DNA of 64,000 nucleotides from Verrucomicrobiota bacterium (GTDB lineage Bacteria; Verrucomicrobiota; Verrucomicrobiia; Chthoniobacterales; Xiphinematobacteraceae): NCBI GenBank assembly GCA_023269545.1, contig JAHFTB010000004.1, positions 62,001 to 126,000 of the forward strand, read 5' to 3'. Shown piece by piece: positions 1 to 8,970 of this stretch (position 1 is its first letter; each line of letters starts with the position of its first letter). The notes under the pieces were generated by a model. It saw only the letters and a program-made list of their open reading frames with translations, ran no database searches and was not told where the DNA came from. The position numbers and the translations under genes were made by a program.

Positions 1-1
1 A

Positions 2-394
2 AAGGCTACGGCTGAGGAATTACAAGAAACAGAGGATGTGGGAGCAATCGTGGCTTCTAGTATTCGAGAGTTTTTCTCAGATGCAGAATCTATTCGTCTC
101 CTGGAGGAGCTTGAAAAACAGGGAGTTCAGCTTACGGATGCTGCAATTCCTCAAAAAATAGATGATTCTTTGGCGGGAACGTGGGTATTGACAGGAACTC
201 TCAGCATCCCGCGAGAGGAAGCCGCCAACTGGATTCGTCTGCGTGGGGGACATGTGACAAATAATATAAGCAAAAAAACCTCGTATTTACTCGCCGGTCA
301 AGAAGCTGGATCCAAACTCGAAAAAGCTCAACACTTTGGCGTCAAAATTCTGGACGAAGAACAATTTCAAAAAATGATCGACCCATCAAAATGA
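2..394 (+). CDS. ligA: NAD-dependent DNA ligase, C-terminal part (partial at window edge)
   Basis: This is the C-terminal ~130 residues of LigA, which seals nicks in duplex DNA using NAD+. The frame is open from the window edge, so the start lies outside. The first visible residues (AEELQETEDVGAIVASSI) match the end of the helix-hairpin-helix region. They are followed by a BRCT domain with the typical WVLTGTL, RGGHVTNNISKKT and YLLAGQEAGSKLEKA segments. The stop overlaps the argD start as ATGA, so the two genes are probably co-transcribed. The GTG at 38 is an internal valine codon, not a start. Confidence 0.93.
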   Translation, partial: KATAEELQETEDVGAIVASSIREFFSDAESIRLLEELEKQGVQLTDAAIPQKIDDSLAGTWVLTGTLSIPREEAANWIRLRGGHVTNNISKKTSYLLAGQEAGSKLEKAQHFGVKILDEEQFQKMIDPSK

Positions 395-1665
395 CTCACT
401 CCCTGACTACACGCAAACTTACCCATCAATATCTCATTCCTACTTACGGCCGTTTCGATTTAGAAATTGTACGAGGATCGGGCTCTCGAGTCTGGACAGA
501 AACCGGCAAACAACTCTTGGATTTTGGCGCAGGCATTGCCGTGTGTTCGCTTGGCCATGCCCATCCGGAAGTTGGAAAAGCTGTCGCTCATCAATGTACT
601 CAGCTCCTCCATACATCCAATTTATATTATACTCGACCTCAAGCGGAACTAGCTCGTCAGCTCATTAATATCGTGGGAGCCGACGGCAAGGTCTTCTTTT
701 GTAACAGCGGCGCGGAAGCCAATGAAGGATTGATCAAATTGACACGAAAATTCGGAGATGCAAAGCGCTACGAAATGATCACTTTTCAGGGATCTTTTCA
801 TGGACGCACTATGGCCGGTATATCCGCAACCGGGCAAGAGAAAGTAAAAAAGGGCTTTGCACCCCTTGTCCCAGGTTTCGTACACGTGCCATATGGAGAT
901 CTGGAAGCCGTACGTGCCGCTATTCGTCCGGAAACTGCTGCTATCCTTGTGGAACCCATACAAGGCGAAGGAGGCATCCGCATTGCCACAGGGCAATTTC
1001 TCCAAGGTCTGAGGAGGCTTTGTGACGAACACAACTTGCTTCTCCTTTTTGATGAAATCCAATGCGGCTTAGGTCGTACGGGAGACTGGTGTGGCTGGAA
1101 AAGCATTGCCGGCGAATCGGTGATACCCGATGGGATTGCCTGGGCTAAGGGTATTGCCAATGGATTGCCCTTGGGCGCTTTTTGGGTCAGCTCTCGAAAC
1201 TGCACAGATAGGGGAGCTTTATGCGATCTCCTGGGGCTGGGATCGCATGGTACTACTTATGGCGGAAATCCGGTGGTCTGCGCGGCGGGCCTTGTGGTGC
1301 TGGAAGTCATAGAAAAAGAAAATCTTCTGAAAAACGCCTTGGAACTTGGCGCCTATTGCCGCGAGGAATTACGAACTATTCAAAGTCCGGCTATTACCGA
1401 CATTCGAGCTCTTGGACTGATGATAGGGATTGAATTTGGAATTGCGCTGGATTCTTTGTTGCCATCGACCCCTGAGGACCCACGTCCACCTGCAACGCGT
1501 CTCGCTATGGCGCTGATTTCCGAAGGCCTTTTGGCCATTCCCGCCGGGGAACGTGTCCTTCGCTTTTTACCGCCCTTGAACGTCACACGTTTCGAAATCG
1601 ATGAAGCTGTGGAAAAATTGAGACGCATTCTTCAAACACCAGGGAGTGTACTTTCTCATCCATGA
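391..1665 (+). CDS. argD: Acetylornithine/ornithine aminotransferase family (class III PLP aminotransferase)
   Basis: A 424-residue fold-type I, class III aminotransferase. The usual reaction converts N-acetylglutamate semialdehyde to N2-acetylornithine in arginine synthesis. Visible motifs are FFCNSGAEANEGLIKL, SFHGRT near the PLP site, VEPIQGEGG, LLFDEIQCGLGRTG with the PLP-ring aspartate, and the Schiff-base lysine in WAKGIANGLPLGAF. The length is normal. It overlaps ligA upstream and argF downstream by ATGA junctions, and the argF partner supports the arginine assignment over other class III aminotransferases. Confidence 0.93.
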   Translation: MTHSLTTRKLTHQYLIPTYGRFDLEIVRGSGSRVWTETGKQLLDFGAGIAVCSLGHAHPEVGKAVAHQCTQLLHTSNLYYTRPQAELARQLINIVGADGKVFFCNSGAEANEGLIKLTRKFGDAKRYEMITFQGSFHGRTMAGISATGQEKVKKGFAPLVPGFVHVPYGDLEAVRAAIRPETAAILVEPIQGEGGIRIATGQFLQGLRRLCDEHNLLLLFDEIQCGLGRTGDWCGWKSIAGESVIPDGIAWAKGIANGLPLGAFWVSSRNCTDRGALCDLLGLGSHGTTYGGNPVVCAAGLVVLEVIEKENLLKNALELGAYCREELRTIQSPAITDIRALGLMIGIEFGIALDSLLPSTPEDPRPPATRLAMALISEGLLAIPAGERVLRFLPPLNVTRFEIDEAVEKLRRILQTPGSVLSHP

Positions 1666-2567
1666 AAAATCTGCTTTCCATTCAATCTCTTTCTCGGGAA
1701 CAGATTCTCAACCTCGTCCAGCGAACCGAGGATATGAAACGCAATCGAGGGAACTACTCTTCGCAACCACTCCTCCACCAGGTTTGGGCTCTCATTTTTT
1801 CTAAATCCTCCACTCGTACACGTGTCAGCTTTGAAACTGGTATCCGCGAATTGGGAGGAAGCGTCATGTTTTTGGCTGCTGATGACATTCAACTCGGACG
1901 TGGAGAGCCCATTTGCGATACCGCTCGTGTACTCGGACGTATGATACACGGCGCTGTGATCCGAACCTTCGAACAAAAGGACGTGACGGAATTTGCCGAA
2001 TTTTCTGGTATTCCCACGTTAAATGCCCTGACGGATGAAGAGCATCCCTGCCAAATTCTCGCCGATCTTTTTACCATTCAAGAAAGCCTGGGCAGCTTTG
2101 AAGATCTGAGTGTCTGTTTTGTGGGAGACGGAAGTTGCAATGTCGCACAATCTTGGATTTGGGCGGCCGCGCGTCTCGGATTTTCCCTTCGCATCGCATC
2201 TCCTCGATCCTACCAACCGCCCGCCAAGCTACTCCACATTGCCGGCTCTCATATCACGGTCACAGAGGATCTCGATGCTGCGGTTAAGAATAGTAAAGTC
2301 CTCTATACGGATGTGTGGGTCAGTATGGGTAAAGAACAGGAAACCTCCCAGCGCCTGACACAGTTCGAAGGCTATCAGATCAATGATCGCGTTCTGGCCA
2401 GCGCCGCTCCCAACGCGATGGTAATGCATTGTCTGCCTGCTTATCGAGGAAAGGAAATTACGGAAAAAACATTCGAAGCTTATGCGGATATCATATTCCG
2501 CCAAGCCGAAAACCGACTCCATACTCAAAAAGCGATTCTCGAAGCGGTTGCTCAAGATGCCTTATAG
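1662..2567 (+). CDS. argF: Ornithine carbamoyltransferase
   Basis: A 301-residue cytoplasmic enzyme that makes citrulline from ornithine and carbamoyl phosphate. The carbamoyl-phosphate loop SSTRTRVSFE, the HPCQILAD motif and the MHCLPAYRG motif with the conserved Cys are all present. The start overlaps the argD stop (ATGA). carA further along the window makes part of the carbamoyl-phosphate synthetase feeding this step. The length is normal and nothing is degenerate. Confidence 0.95.
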   Translation: MKNLLSIQSLSREQILNLVQRTEDMKRNRGNYSSQPLLHQVWALIFSKSSTRTRVSFETGIRELGGSVMFLAADDIQLGRGEPICDTARVLGRMIHGAVIRTFEQKDVTEFAEFSGIPTLNALTDEEHPCQILADLFTIQESLGSFEDLSVCFVGDGSCNVAQSWIWAAARLGFSLRIASPRSYQPPAKLLHIAGSHITVTEDLDAAVKNSKVLYTDVWVSMGKEQETSQRLTQFEGYQINDRVLASAAPNAMVMHCLPAYRGKEITEKTFEAYADIIFRQAENRLHTQKAILEAVAQDAL

Positions 2568-2592
2568 CAGAAAAGCTATCAGCGTTTCCTCA

Positions 2593-3576
2593 TTAAAACT
2601 GCTCTAAAAGGGCAGTATAATGCATATTTAAAGTGGAAAACAACGCAAAAACCTTCCAAAACAGAAGAAGGGCTACTGCGATGGAAATCGCTTTAGGAAT
2701 CTGGTTGCAGAGATGTTCCATTTGATTCATGGAACTCTGTTGTAAAGTGCGCGCGGCTTGGAAAAGCTTGGTTCCTTTGCTGGATTCTTCCGAATGAAAG
2801 GCGTTGAGCAAAAGAGGCGACCAAAATCTCTGTTTTTGAAAAATTTCTGAGAGAGAGGATGGTCTCTTCTTGATGGAAGCTATCGCCCGTCGCGCTCCCT
2901 GTTGTACCACAGCACTTCGGCTGGCATTCCCTGAAAATTCCAATGAAGTGATCAGAGGCATCCCAGCTTGAATGTGTAAGGATAAAGATAATGCAAATCG
3001 GCTTTCCGTCAGCCCCTGCCAAACCTTACCCAGTAGGGGCAGATGACGTAGAAAACGATCTGCCTGCACATTTTTCGCCGCTTCCTGGATTCCCCAACGA
3101 GCAAGAAGGAATATTCCGGCCACTCCAAGCCCCAGAGCAAAGATCGGCGGCCCAAAATGCATCCAAAAAGAATGTGTTCCCCCAGCGATCACAGCCTGAA
3201 TCACCGCAAGAATAATCGTTCCTCCCAAAAGAAGGAACGCAGGAGTGAGCAGACCTCGACACAGCTGCCCTCCGACACGCGTCATAAAAATATAATACTG
3301 CGAAAGATACTGAAAAGCTTCCGAGAGATGTCCGGAATTTTCTCCCGAAAAAACAATGGCTCGATCCAGTGGACTGAAAAGATCTGGCCGCCACATCAAA
3401 GAAGCCTCTGCTCCACAATGTGCTTTGGGTGCCAACCAACTCGCCCATTCCCGAACGTCCGCGTCCGGAGAACGCTGGAGATGACTAATTACCAGAGGAT
3501 AAGAAGTACCTCCTGCACAAAATTGAGCCAAATTTGCGAAAAGCCTGGATTTAATTGCCGTTTGAGAAAACATCAC
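2593..3576 (-). CDS. Type II secretion / type IV pilus inner-membrane platform protein (GspF/PilC family)
   Basis: A 327-residue protein with the GspF layout: a cytoplasmic helical domain (to about residue 100), a hydrophobic stretch around 105-130 and another near 140-160, a second helical domain carrying the ESRFALSLSLHIQAGMPLITSL signature in parts, and a C-terminal membrane helix near 295-315. GspF/PilC proteins form the platform that docks the assembly ATPase in type II secretion or type IV pili. No ATPase, pseudopilin or secretin gene is next to it, so which machine it serves cannot be told. It is convergent with argF (25 bp apart) and divergent from ribD. Confidence 0.8.
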   Translation of the reverse strand: MMFSQTAIKSRLFANLAQFCAGGTSYPLVISHLQRSPDADVREWASWLAPKAHCGAEASLMWRPDLFSPLDRAIVFSGENSGHLSEAFQYLSQYYIFMTRVGGQLCRGLLTPAFLLLGGTIILAVIQAVIAGGTHSFWMHFGPPIFALGLGVAGIFLLARWGIQEAAKNVQADRFLRHLPLLGKVWQGLTESRFALSLSLHIQAGMPLITSLEFSGNASRSAVVQQGARRAIASIKKRPSSLSEIFQKQRFWSPLLLNAFHSEESSKGTKLFQAARTLQQSSMNQMEHLCNQIPKAISIAVALLLFWKVFALFSTLNMHYTALLEQF

Positions 3577-3607
3577 TTCCCTTGGTTCGATATTTTATAG
3601 AAGTATT

Positions 3608-3616
3608 TGCTATAAT
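3608..3616 (+). promoter_or_regulatory. Extended -10 promoter upstream of ribD
   Basis: TGCTATAAT fits an extended sigma-70 -10 element (TGnTATAAT), 22 bp before the ribD ATG. No good -35 hexamer is visible at the normal distance, which is tolerated for extended -10 promoters. The predicted leader is only about 15 nt, so there is no room for an FMN riboswitch. Confidence 0.5.
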
Positions 3617-3637
3617 ACAATAAACTCATTTTCTGCA

Positions 3638-4711
3638 ATGGCCCAGAGGGAGAAAGAGCTCCACCCTTCAGACGAAACTTTGATGCGCAGAGCGATCGTT
3701 GAAGCGATGCGAGGCAAAGGATGGACAGCCCCTAATCCCATCGTAGGAGCTGTCATTGTGCAGAATGGGCGCATCATTGGACACGGATTTCATCAACGGG
3801 CGGGAGGTGCACATGCGGAAATCGCGGCTCTGCAGGCCTTAAAATCCATCGACGATGCTCGAGGAGCTGAGCTTTTTGTCACCTTGGAACCTTGCTCGAC
3901 TTATGGACGTACCTCCCCTTGCACTCACGCCATTATCCAAGCAGGATTTTCCCGAGTAGTCTTCGGTGCCGCGGATCCGAATCCCGATCATGCAGGACGA
4001 GCCACTGCTCTATTGGAGAAGGCGAAAATTGAAGTGACCTTCGGAGTACTCCAAGAAGAATGTCTGCACCTGAATGAAGGATGGAATAAATGGATTCGCA
4101 CCAAAATGCCATTTGTCATCGCAAAAGCGGCTATGTCACTTGATGGCCGTATTTCTTCTCATCCACAACGTCGTTGGATTACAAGTCCCGACTCTCGACA
4201 CGATGCCATGAAGCTCCGCGCTAGTGTGGATGCCATTCTCGTAGGCGGAGAAACTGTGCGCACAGACAATCCGCGACTGACTCTGCGTGGCGTTCCTATA
4301 CGGCCCCAGCCCTGGCGGATCGTCTGGACTCGTGGAGGAAACCTTCCTGAAGACGCATGGATTTTTACCGATCGCCATCGAGAGCACACCTTAGTTTTTC
4401 AACAAAAATCTTTGCAAGAAACTCTCCATTCTCTGGGCGCACACGGCATCAGCTCTGTATTGATCGAAGGAGGAGGATATGTGTTGGGTGCGGCATTGGA
4501 ACAAAGACTCATAGACAAATTCTGCCTCTATTATGCCCCCACCATACTAGGAGGTAACGTTCCCGCCTTCGGAGGAATGTCAGGAGCTTCGTCTCCGGAA
4601 CATGCCCTCCGTCTCATGCATCCCGTTTATACCCGCATTGGAGAAGACGTGCGACTGGATGCCTATCCTGTCTGGTCTACGAACCGTAAACTACGAACCC
4701 ACCCACATTAG
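3638..4711 (+). CDS. ribD: Bifunctional riboflavin biosynthesis deaminase/reductase RibD
   Basis: A 357-residue protein. The N-terminal deaminase domain (to about 145) has zinc motifs HAEIAAL and PCSTYGRTSPC. It deaminates the pyrimidine intermediate after GTP cyclohydrolase II. The C-terminal reductase domain starts near KAAMSLDGRI, with ADAIL-type (VDAILVGGETVRTDNPRLT) and VLIEGGG motifs, and reduces the ribosyl side chain. Both activities appear intact and the length is as expected. No other rib gene is in the window. It is convergent with the PBP gene, with stops 3 bp apart. Confidence 0.95.
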   Translation: MAQREKELHPSDETLMRRAIVEAMRGKGWTAPNPIVGAVIVQNGRIIGHGFHQRAGGAHAEIAALQALKSIDDARGAELFVTLEPCSTYGRTSPCTHAIIQAGFSRVVFGAADPNPDHAGRATALLEKAKIEVTFGVLQEECLHLNEGWNKWIRTKMPFVIAKAAMSLDGRISSHPQRRWITSPDSRHDAMKLRASVDAILVGGETVRTDNPRLTLRGVPIRPQPWRIVWTRGGNLPEDAWIFTDRHREHTLVFQQKSLQETLHSLGAHGISSVLIEGGGYVLGAALEQRLIDKFCLYYAPTILGGNVPAFGGMSGASSPEHALRLMHPVYTRIGEDVRLDAYPVWSTNRKLRTHPH

Positions 4712-4714
4712 GAA

Positions 4715-7225
4715 CTAAAAGGCCGTCGGCGGCGGCGCAGGTATGGCGACGGCAGGAGTATCTAACATGTAATCCGGATTCACTGCCTCTGCACGCTTGA
4801 TTTCGGGTTCTGTTTGCTGAGTTTGTGCCGAATTAAGTGGCTCATGAGGAAGCAAGGCGCGCTGGACGGGGATGTTCGAAACATCGATTTTCTGGGAAGC
4901 GGGGCGTACTGAGTGGTATACATCACTCAATCCAATTAAAGCGGGTGCTTTGGTTTCTACAGGAGGCACTCCGGAAACATCCATGACAGCCGCCGCTCGC
5001 GGCCACTTGGACTCTTGGATTTGTTTTACATAGCTCCGTACTCCTGGCTTATGTACATCGCAATCAGCTTTGGGGACCTCCTGTGCGGTTGCATATTCCA
5101 TATAACTCTCTTTGAGGTTCTCCTTTTTTTGAGTCACTGGGTTCATCACTTGCTTCACACAAGCAGAAGTAGCCAGGAGACCGCTCATCTTACAGATTTC
5201 CACGGATTTCACGTCCTTGGGCCGAGACCATTCTTGGGCAGAAAAGCCTTGTCGAATAGACTGATTCAACACAGCCGCTCCAATTGGAAGGGCAAGAATA
5301 TTTCCAAACGCGCCAGGGAATATTTTTTGCCGTTGGTCAAATCCTACCCATATTGCACAGGTAACCGCACTGGTATAACCGACAAAGTACGCATCAAAAA
5401 AATTGTAAGAAGCACCCGTTTTTCCCGCAACAAGTCCGGGTTTTACCTGAAACGCACTCGCCAGATTGCCCCCCGTTCCATTACTTAAGGCGTCCTGGAG
5501 AGCCGCATTCGCCTGATAAGCAGCTTCGGGAGAAGTCACCCGCTCGTGTCGCTGATGATTGTGATAAACCACATGCCCGGAGGCGTCCGTAATGCGTTCG
5601 ATCAGATAAAGGTTTTTAGGCCGAGTGCCCAGATTAGGAAAGCTGGTATAAGCGAGCGTCAACTCAGCAAGAGTCATTTCGCTGCTGCCAAGAAAAGTCT
5701 TAGGAAAATCGTAGAGTTTGCTCGCAATGCCAGCACGAGAGGCAAGTTTTTGTACCGAATCCAGACCGATTTGAAATCCCAGGCGTACAGTAGCAGCATT
5801 CTTCCCATGAGATAAAGCATAGCGAGTAGTCACTGGACCTTCGTAGTGATTTCCGCGCCGTTCCACTCCCCATTCGCCAAGAATACCTCCAGTGCCGCCT
5901 ACCATTACGTAGCGGTTATCCATGCAGGTATCTTCCACAATTTTTCCCGGAAACATTCCTTGATCATATGCGGCCAAATACACGAAAGGAGTGAACACCG
6001 TACCCATTTCTCTGCGAGCTTGAAGAGCACGATTGTATTCGCTATGATGAAAATTACGTCCCCCCACCATGACGAGAATCCCACCGGACGAATTATCCAC
6101 CGCCAGTGCCGCTCCCTGGAGGTACTTGGGATGAGGCAATTTCAGACTTAAATTTCCGCGATTGATCGCATCTTCGACGGTGCTATTTTGCTCGGTATAT
6201 TGCTGATACGTTTGATATTCGCTTGGAAAAAGCGGCATCTTTTCGACTGTGGTCAATTGCTCTTGTATCGCTAGCTCCGCAGTATGTTGCATGGTGAGAT
6301 CCAGGGAAGTGTAAATGCGAAACCCCTCATTCATCACTCGCCGAAATCCCAAAGCTAAAATCGCCTGTTGCCTCACAAAATCCAACGCATAATTTACTTT
6401 TACCGGATTGAGACGTTGTTTTACCCCTAAAGGCATTTTCAGGCTTTCCTCTAACATCCTTGCGGAAATAAAGCCCATTTGATACATGCGCTTCAGCACA
6501 AAATTGCGCGTTTTAAGCGCCCCCGTGGGGTTGGTCCAAGGCGAAAGCCCTTGCGGACTTTTAAGTAGTCCCGCTAATAACGCACACTCATTAGCGTGAA
6601 GATCCTTTGCGGATTTTCCAAAATATCCGAGAGATGCTGCTTCTGCGCCATAAAATCCGCTACCAAAATAGACCCGATTCAAGTACAGTTCCATAATCTG
6701 GTCCTTCGAAAGGGTCTTTTCAATCTTCATCGCCAGAAACATTTCGATAATTTTTCTCCGATAAGTACGTTCCCTCAGGTCAAAGGAATTTCGAGCCAGC
6801 TGCTGAGTGACGGTACTGCCGCCCTGGACAGTTTTTCCCAGCCGATAATTAGTGAGTGCCGCACGAGCAATCCCGAAAAAATCCACACCGGAGTGTTCGT
6901 AAAAACGGTTATCCTCTTCTGCGACGACCGCCTTGCTGAGGAGCGGAGCGATGTCGGAATAGCGAACTACGTTTCGGTTCTCAATGAATAATGAACCGAT
7001 CACTTTCCCATTGCGATCGTATACCACAGATGCCGCCTCCATTCGGTGCAACTTCGATAGATCAAATGAGTCGATGATCGGAGCGTATTCAGTTTTGAGA
7101 AAAATAAACCCTATCGCCACTGCCACACAGCCCAATGTTCCCAGGAAACAAGGCAGATAAAACCACCACCGTCGATAAATAGGGGTCTTCTTGCCGTATA
7201 AATTTTTCTTCGCTGATCTATACAT
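4715..7225 (-). CDS. Class A penicillin-binding protein with intact transglycosylase but degenerate transpeptidase motifs
   Basis: An 836-residue PBP1A-type protein with one N-terminal membrane segment (about 20-43). The GT51 domain is intact: EDNRFYEHSGVD with catalytic E104, then GGSTVTQQLARN at 135-146 and RKIIEMFLAMKIEK. In the transpeptidase domain the SxxK position reads G408-T-V-F-T-P-F (5984-6004), so the nucleophile Ser is Thr and the Lys is Thr. The SxN site reads G474-K-N (5798-5806). Only KTG (602-604, followed by A) remains. The frame is otherwise uninterrupted and the fold-forming segments are present. From the family, this predicts glycan polymerisation with little or no penicillin-sensitive cross-linking; that is inference. 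Confidence 0.9.
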   Translation of the reverse strand: MYRSAKKNLYGKKTPIYRRWWFYLPCFLGTLGCVAVAIGFIFLKTEYAPIIDSFDLSKLHRMEAASVVYDRNGKVIGSLFIENRNVVRYSDIAPLLSKAVVAEEDNRFYEHSGVDFFGIARAALTNYRLGKTVQGGSTVTQQLARNSFDLRERTYRRKIIEMFLAMKIEKTLSKDQIMELYLNRVYFGSGFYGAEAASLGYFGKSAKDLHANECALLAGLLKSPQGLSPWTNPTGALKTRNFVLKRMYQMGFISARMLEESLKMPLGVKQRLNPVKVNYALDFVRQQAILALGFRRVMNEGFRIYTSLDLTMQHTAELAIQEQLTTVEKMPLFPSEYQTYQQYTEQNSTVEDAINRGNLSLKLPHPKYLQGAALAVDNSSGGILVMVGGRNFHHSEYNRALQARREMGTVFTPFVYLAAYDQGMFPGKIVEDTCMDNRYVMVGGTGGILGEWGVERRGNHYEGPVTTRYALSHGKNAATVRLGFQIGLDSVQKLASRAGIASKLYDFPKTFLGSSEMTLAELTLAYTSFPNLGTRPKNLYLIERITDASGHVVYHNHQRHERVTSPEAAYQANAALQDALSNGTGGNLASAFQVKPGLVAGKTGASYNFFDAYFVGYTSAVTCAIWVGFDQRQKIFPGAFGNILALPIGAAVLNQSIRQGFSAQEWSRPKDVKSVEICKMSGLLATSACVKQVMNPVTQKKENLKESYMEYATAQEVPKADCDVHKPGVRSYVKQIQESKWPRAAAVMDVSGVPPVETKAPALIGLSDVYHSVRPASQKIDVSNIPVQRALLPHEPLNSAQTQQTEPEIKRAEAVNPDYMLDTPAVAIPAPPPTAF

Positions 7226-7410
7226 CTAATATCTAGTTTCCATAAATCAGCGGCAACAGCCAATATGAAATATTCCCCCCTCTTCTCACGATTTTATCCG
7301 GAACCGACTCACTTCGAACCCCCTATATTTAATGCCCTTAGAGCAATCCATCGCAAATCAGTCTTGACGCTCAAAAACCACTTTTTAAGCTCATGGAAAT
7401 TTTCATATAA

Positions 7411-7881
7411 ATGAATAAAATATTTCTACGGTTTTTAAAGTCTCCCACCCATAGCCTGTTATTAATTTGCGGAATAGGCCTTTTTCTCACTGCATGTGTA
7501 ACCTATGGACCACAAAATCCTTTGATAAGAGGAGCAGGTTACAACGATGTTCAACTTGCTCCTAATACATGGAGAATTAGCTATTCAGATTTGAATGCTT
7601 TGGGCGATCGAGCTCGTGATCTGGCGTTAGTAAGAGCCGCCTGGCTATGTAAACAGAATGGCTATCCTTGGTTTACCATTACAGCAACACGCGACCAATT
7701 GGATGGTTCCTACGTCTCCTATGGCAATGTACCTTACGACGACCCCAACAATTATTTGCTAACATCTTCCATCATGGTCTATGGCTTAAGATCTCAAGCC
7801 CCGGGCGCCATGAACAGCGCTTTTCTCCTATCATCGTTGACACGGAAATACCGCATTACCGAAGCGGATTTGAGAAAATAG
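7411..7881 (+). CDS. Small lipoprotein resembling the CC0125/CC1285 family
   Basis: A 156-residue protein with a lipoprotein signal peptide: a basic start, a hydrophobic core and the lipobox LTAC with the acylated Cys near residue 29. The mature part has the pattern GYNDVQLAPNTWRISY, then ARDLALVRAAWLCKQNGYPWFTI, as in the CC0125/CC1285-like lipoproteins of unknown function (GYS..xL....xRVxF...RAxdxaLlRAAel...GyxyF). Location in the outer or inner membrane leaflet is inferred. It stands alone between the divergent PBP gene and a mobile element. Confidence 0.7.
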   Translation: MNKIFLRFLKSPTHSLLLICGIGLFLTACVTYGPQNPLIRGAGYNDVQLAPNTWRISYSDLNALGDRARDLALVRAAWLCKQNGYPWFTITATRDQLDGSYVSYGNVPYDDPNNYLLTSSIMVYGLRSQAPGAMNSAFLLSSLTRKYRITEADLRK

Positions 7882-7897
7882 CTTAAAAAAGGGAGCT

Positions 7898-8071
7898 TCA
7901 TTCCAATCTTTCGTTTTTGCTTTTCGTTAAGATCAGAGAGGCAAGCCCTCCGACCACAATGGCTAAAATCATAAAAAAGTCGCCATGCTGAGCGCTAAGT
8001 GAGACACCTCTGCTATGGAAACTCTGGGGGGGTATGATATCGTCCCCAATAAAAATATTTGAATCCCATCT
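7898..8071 (-). pseudogene. Possible remnant of a membrane-protein C-terminus
   Basis: This minus-strand frame is open for 57 codons after an in-frame TAA (8072-8074). It ends with a convincing transmembrane helix (FFMILAIVVGGLASLILT) and a charged tail (KSKNERLE). The only methionine is in the middle and has no evident ribosome binding site. This looks like the last helix of a transporter whose upstream part is lost. Inverted-repeat copy 1 lies 23 bp upstream, but I see no coding continuation on its far side. The rest of the 7882-8353 gap holds only that element. Confidence 0.3.
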
Positions 8072-8094
8072 TTATCTTAAAAAATTAAGAGTCA

Positions 8095-8176
8095 CTGCCG
8101 TGACGCACTTTGAGGAGCTCTGGGAGCAAAAAAACCATTTTAGCCTATAAGGTTTCCCTTTTTTGCATCACATCAC
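8095..8176 (-). mobile_element. MITE-like inverted-repeat element, copy 1 (82 bp)
   Basis: One of six related elements in the window. Orientation is defined by the end starting GTGATG. The ends here are CTGCCGTGACGCA on the left and TGCATCACATCAC on the right, forming an imperfect 13-bp terminal inverted repeat. Flanks AGAGTCA (8088-8094) and AGAGTAA (8177-8183) are a 6/7 target duplication. It lies 213 bp downstream of the lipoprotein gene, with its U-tract face towards that gene. It has no coding capacity. Confidence 0.85.
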
Positions 8177-8353
8177 AGAGTAATTAAAATCACACCATAA
8201 GTACTTTATGGAAAAGTTACTGATACAAAGATCGCTGCTCACCCATGTGCTACGGGGCAATTATAGCGCCTCCCTTCGTTCAATCTGCCGGCGAATAGCA
8301 ACCTGTTGCAAAATCAGCTTCTCAAAATATTTTTTGCGGTATAGCATCAGCAA

Positions 8354-8818
8354 ATGTTCAAAACCCTCTTACAGACCATTGCTTTCATAGCTGCATTGTC
8401 TTGTGTAGCCCTCTCCTCTCTTTCCGCCGCCGAACCTCCTCCCAGAAGTCCCGTTACAAAGGTGGGGGTCTTTAATTTTGACGAGAGTCAAAATATGCCC
8501 TTCTATCAAAACAAGACATTATATAACAACATCTTAGTTCGTTATATTCTCGGAGATAAAGGAGGCATATCCGTCATGGAAACAAAAAAGGGTGCCATAG
8601 TAGAAATGCATCAGCACGCAAGCGAGCAGCTCACCTGGATTACTAAGGGTAAAGTCAAGGCAACTGCTGCCGGGAAAGATTATATTGTCTCTGCTGGGGA
8701 GATTATTGTTCTTCCCGCCAACGTTCCTCATTGTTTCGAGGCACTCAAAAATACCACCTCAGTCAGTTTTTATAGTCCTGTTCGGCATGCCTGGAAAAAC
8801 AGCGACTATCACAATTAA
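8354..8818 (+). CDS. Secreted cupin-domain protein
   Basis: A 154-residue protein with a signal peptide (hydrophobic segment 8-25 ending in LSAAE) and a single cupin barrel. The first cupin motif is visible as MHQHASEQLTWITKGKVK with H-x-H and a following Glu. The second is IIVLPANVPHCFEAL with a His, so a metal site is likely intact. It is probably periplasmic. Small cupins of this type include sugar- or acid-degrading lyases and binding proteins, and the substrate cannot be told. There are no functionally linked neighbours. Confidence 0.75.
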   Translation: MFKTLLQTIAFIAALSCVALSSLSAAEPPPRSPVTKVGVFNFDESQNMPFYQNKTLYNNILVRYILGDKGGISVMETKKGAIVEMHQHASEQLTWITKGKVKATAAGKDYIVSAGEIIVLPANVPHCFEALKNTTSVSFYSPVRHAWKNSDYHN

Positions 8819-8880
8819 AGTGTAATCGATTGATCGATTTCCGGACCATTTCAGCATTCTGTAACATTTCTACGCAAAAC

Positions 8881-8943
8881 AGGGCATTGTGCTTGCCCTT
8901 ATGTACATGGGCGACGGGACCTCAGCTGACGATATGAGCTGAG
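8881..8943 (+). other. Two successive stem-loops between the cupin gene and rplQ
   Basis: AGGGCA (8881-8886) pairs with TGCCCT (8894-8899). CTCAGCT (8921-8927) pairs with AGCTGAG (8937-8943). Both arms are perfect. Together with the strong terminator at 8971-9015 they form a run of three hairpins in about 135 bp without a gene. This could be a small RNA with its own terminator or only 3' structure of the cupin mRNA. It matches no RNA family I recognise. Confidence 0.4.
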
Positions 8944-8970
8944 TAGAAGGCAGCAACCAAAACGAAGCCA

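Noticed and set aside
3577-3637. FMN riboswitch before ribD
   Set aside because: The gap is about 60 bp and has no conserved riboswitch elements.
8208-8390. 60-codon plus-strand frame before the cupin gene
   Set aside because: No family motif and it overlaps the cupin signal peptide in another frame.
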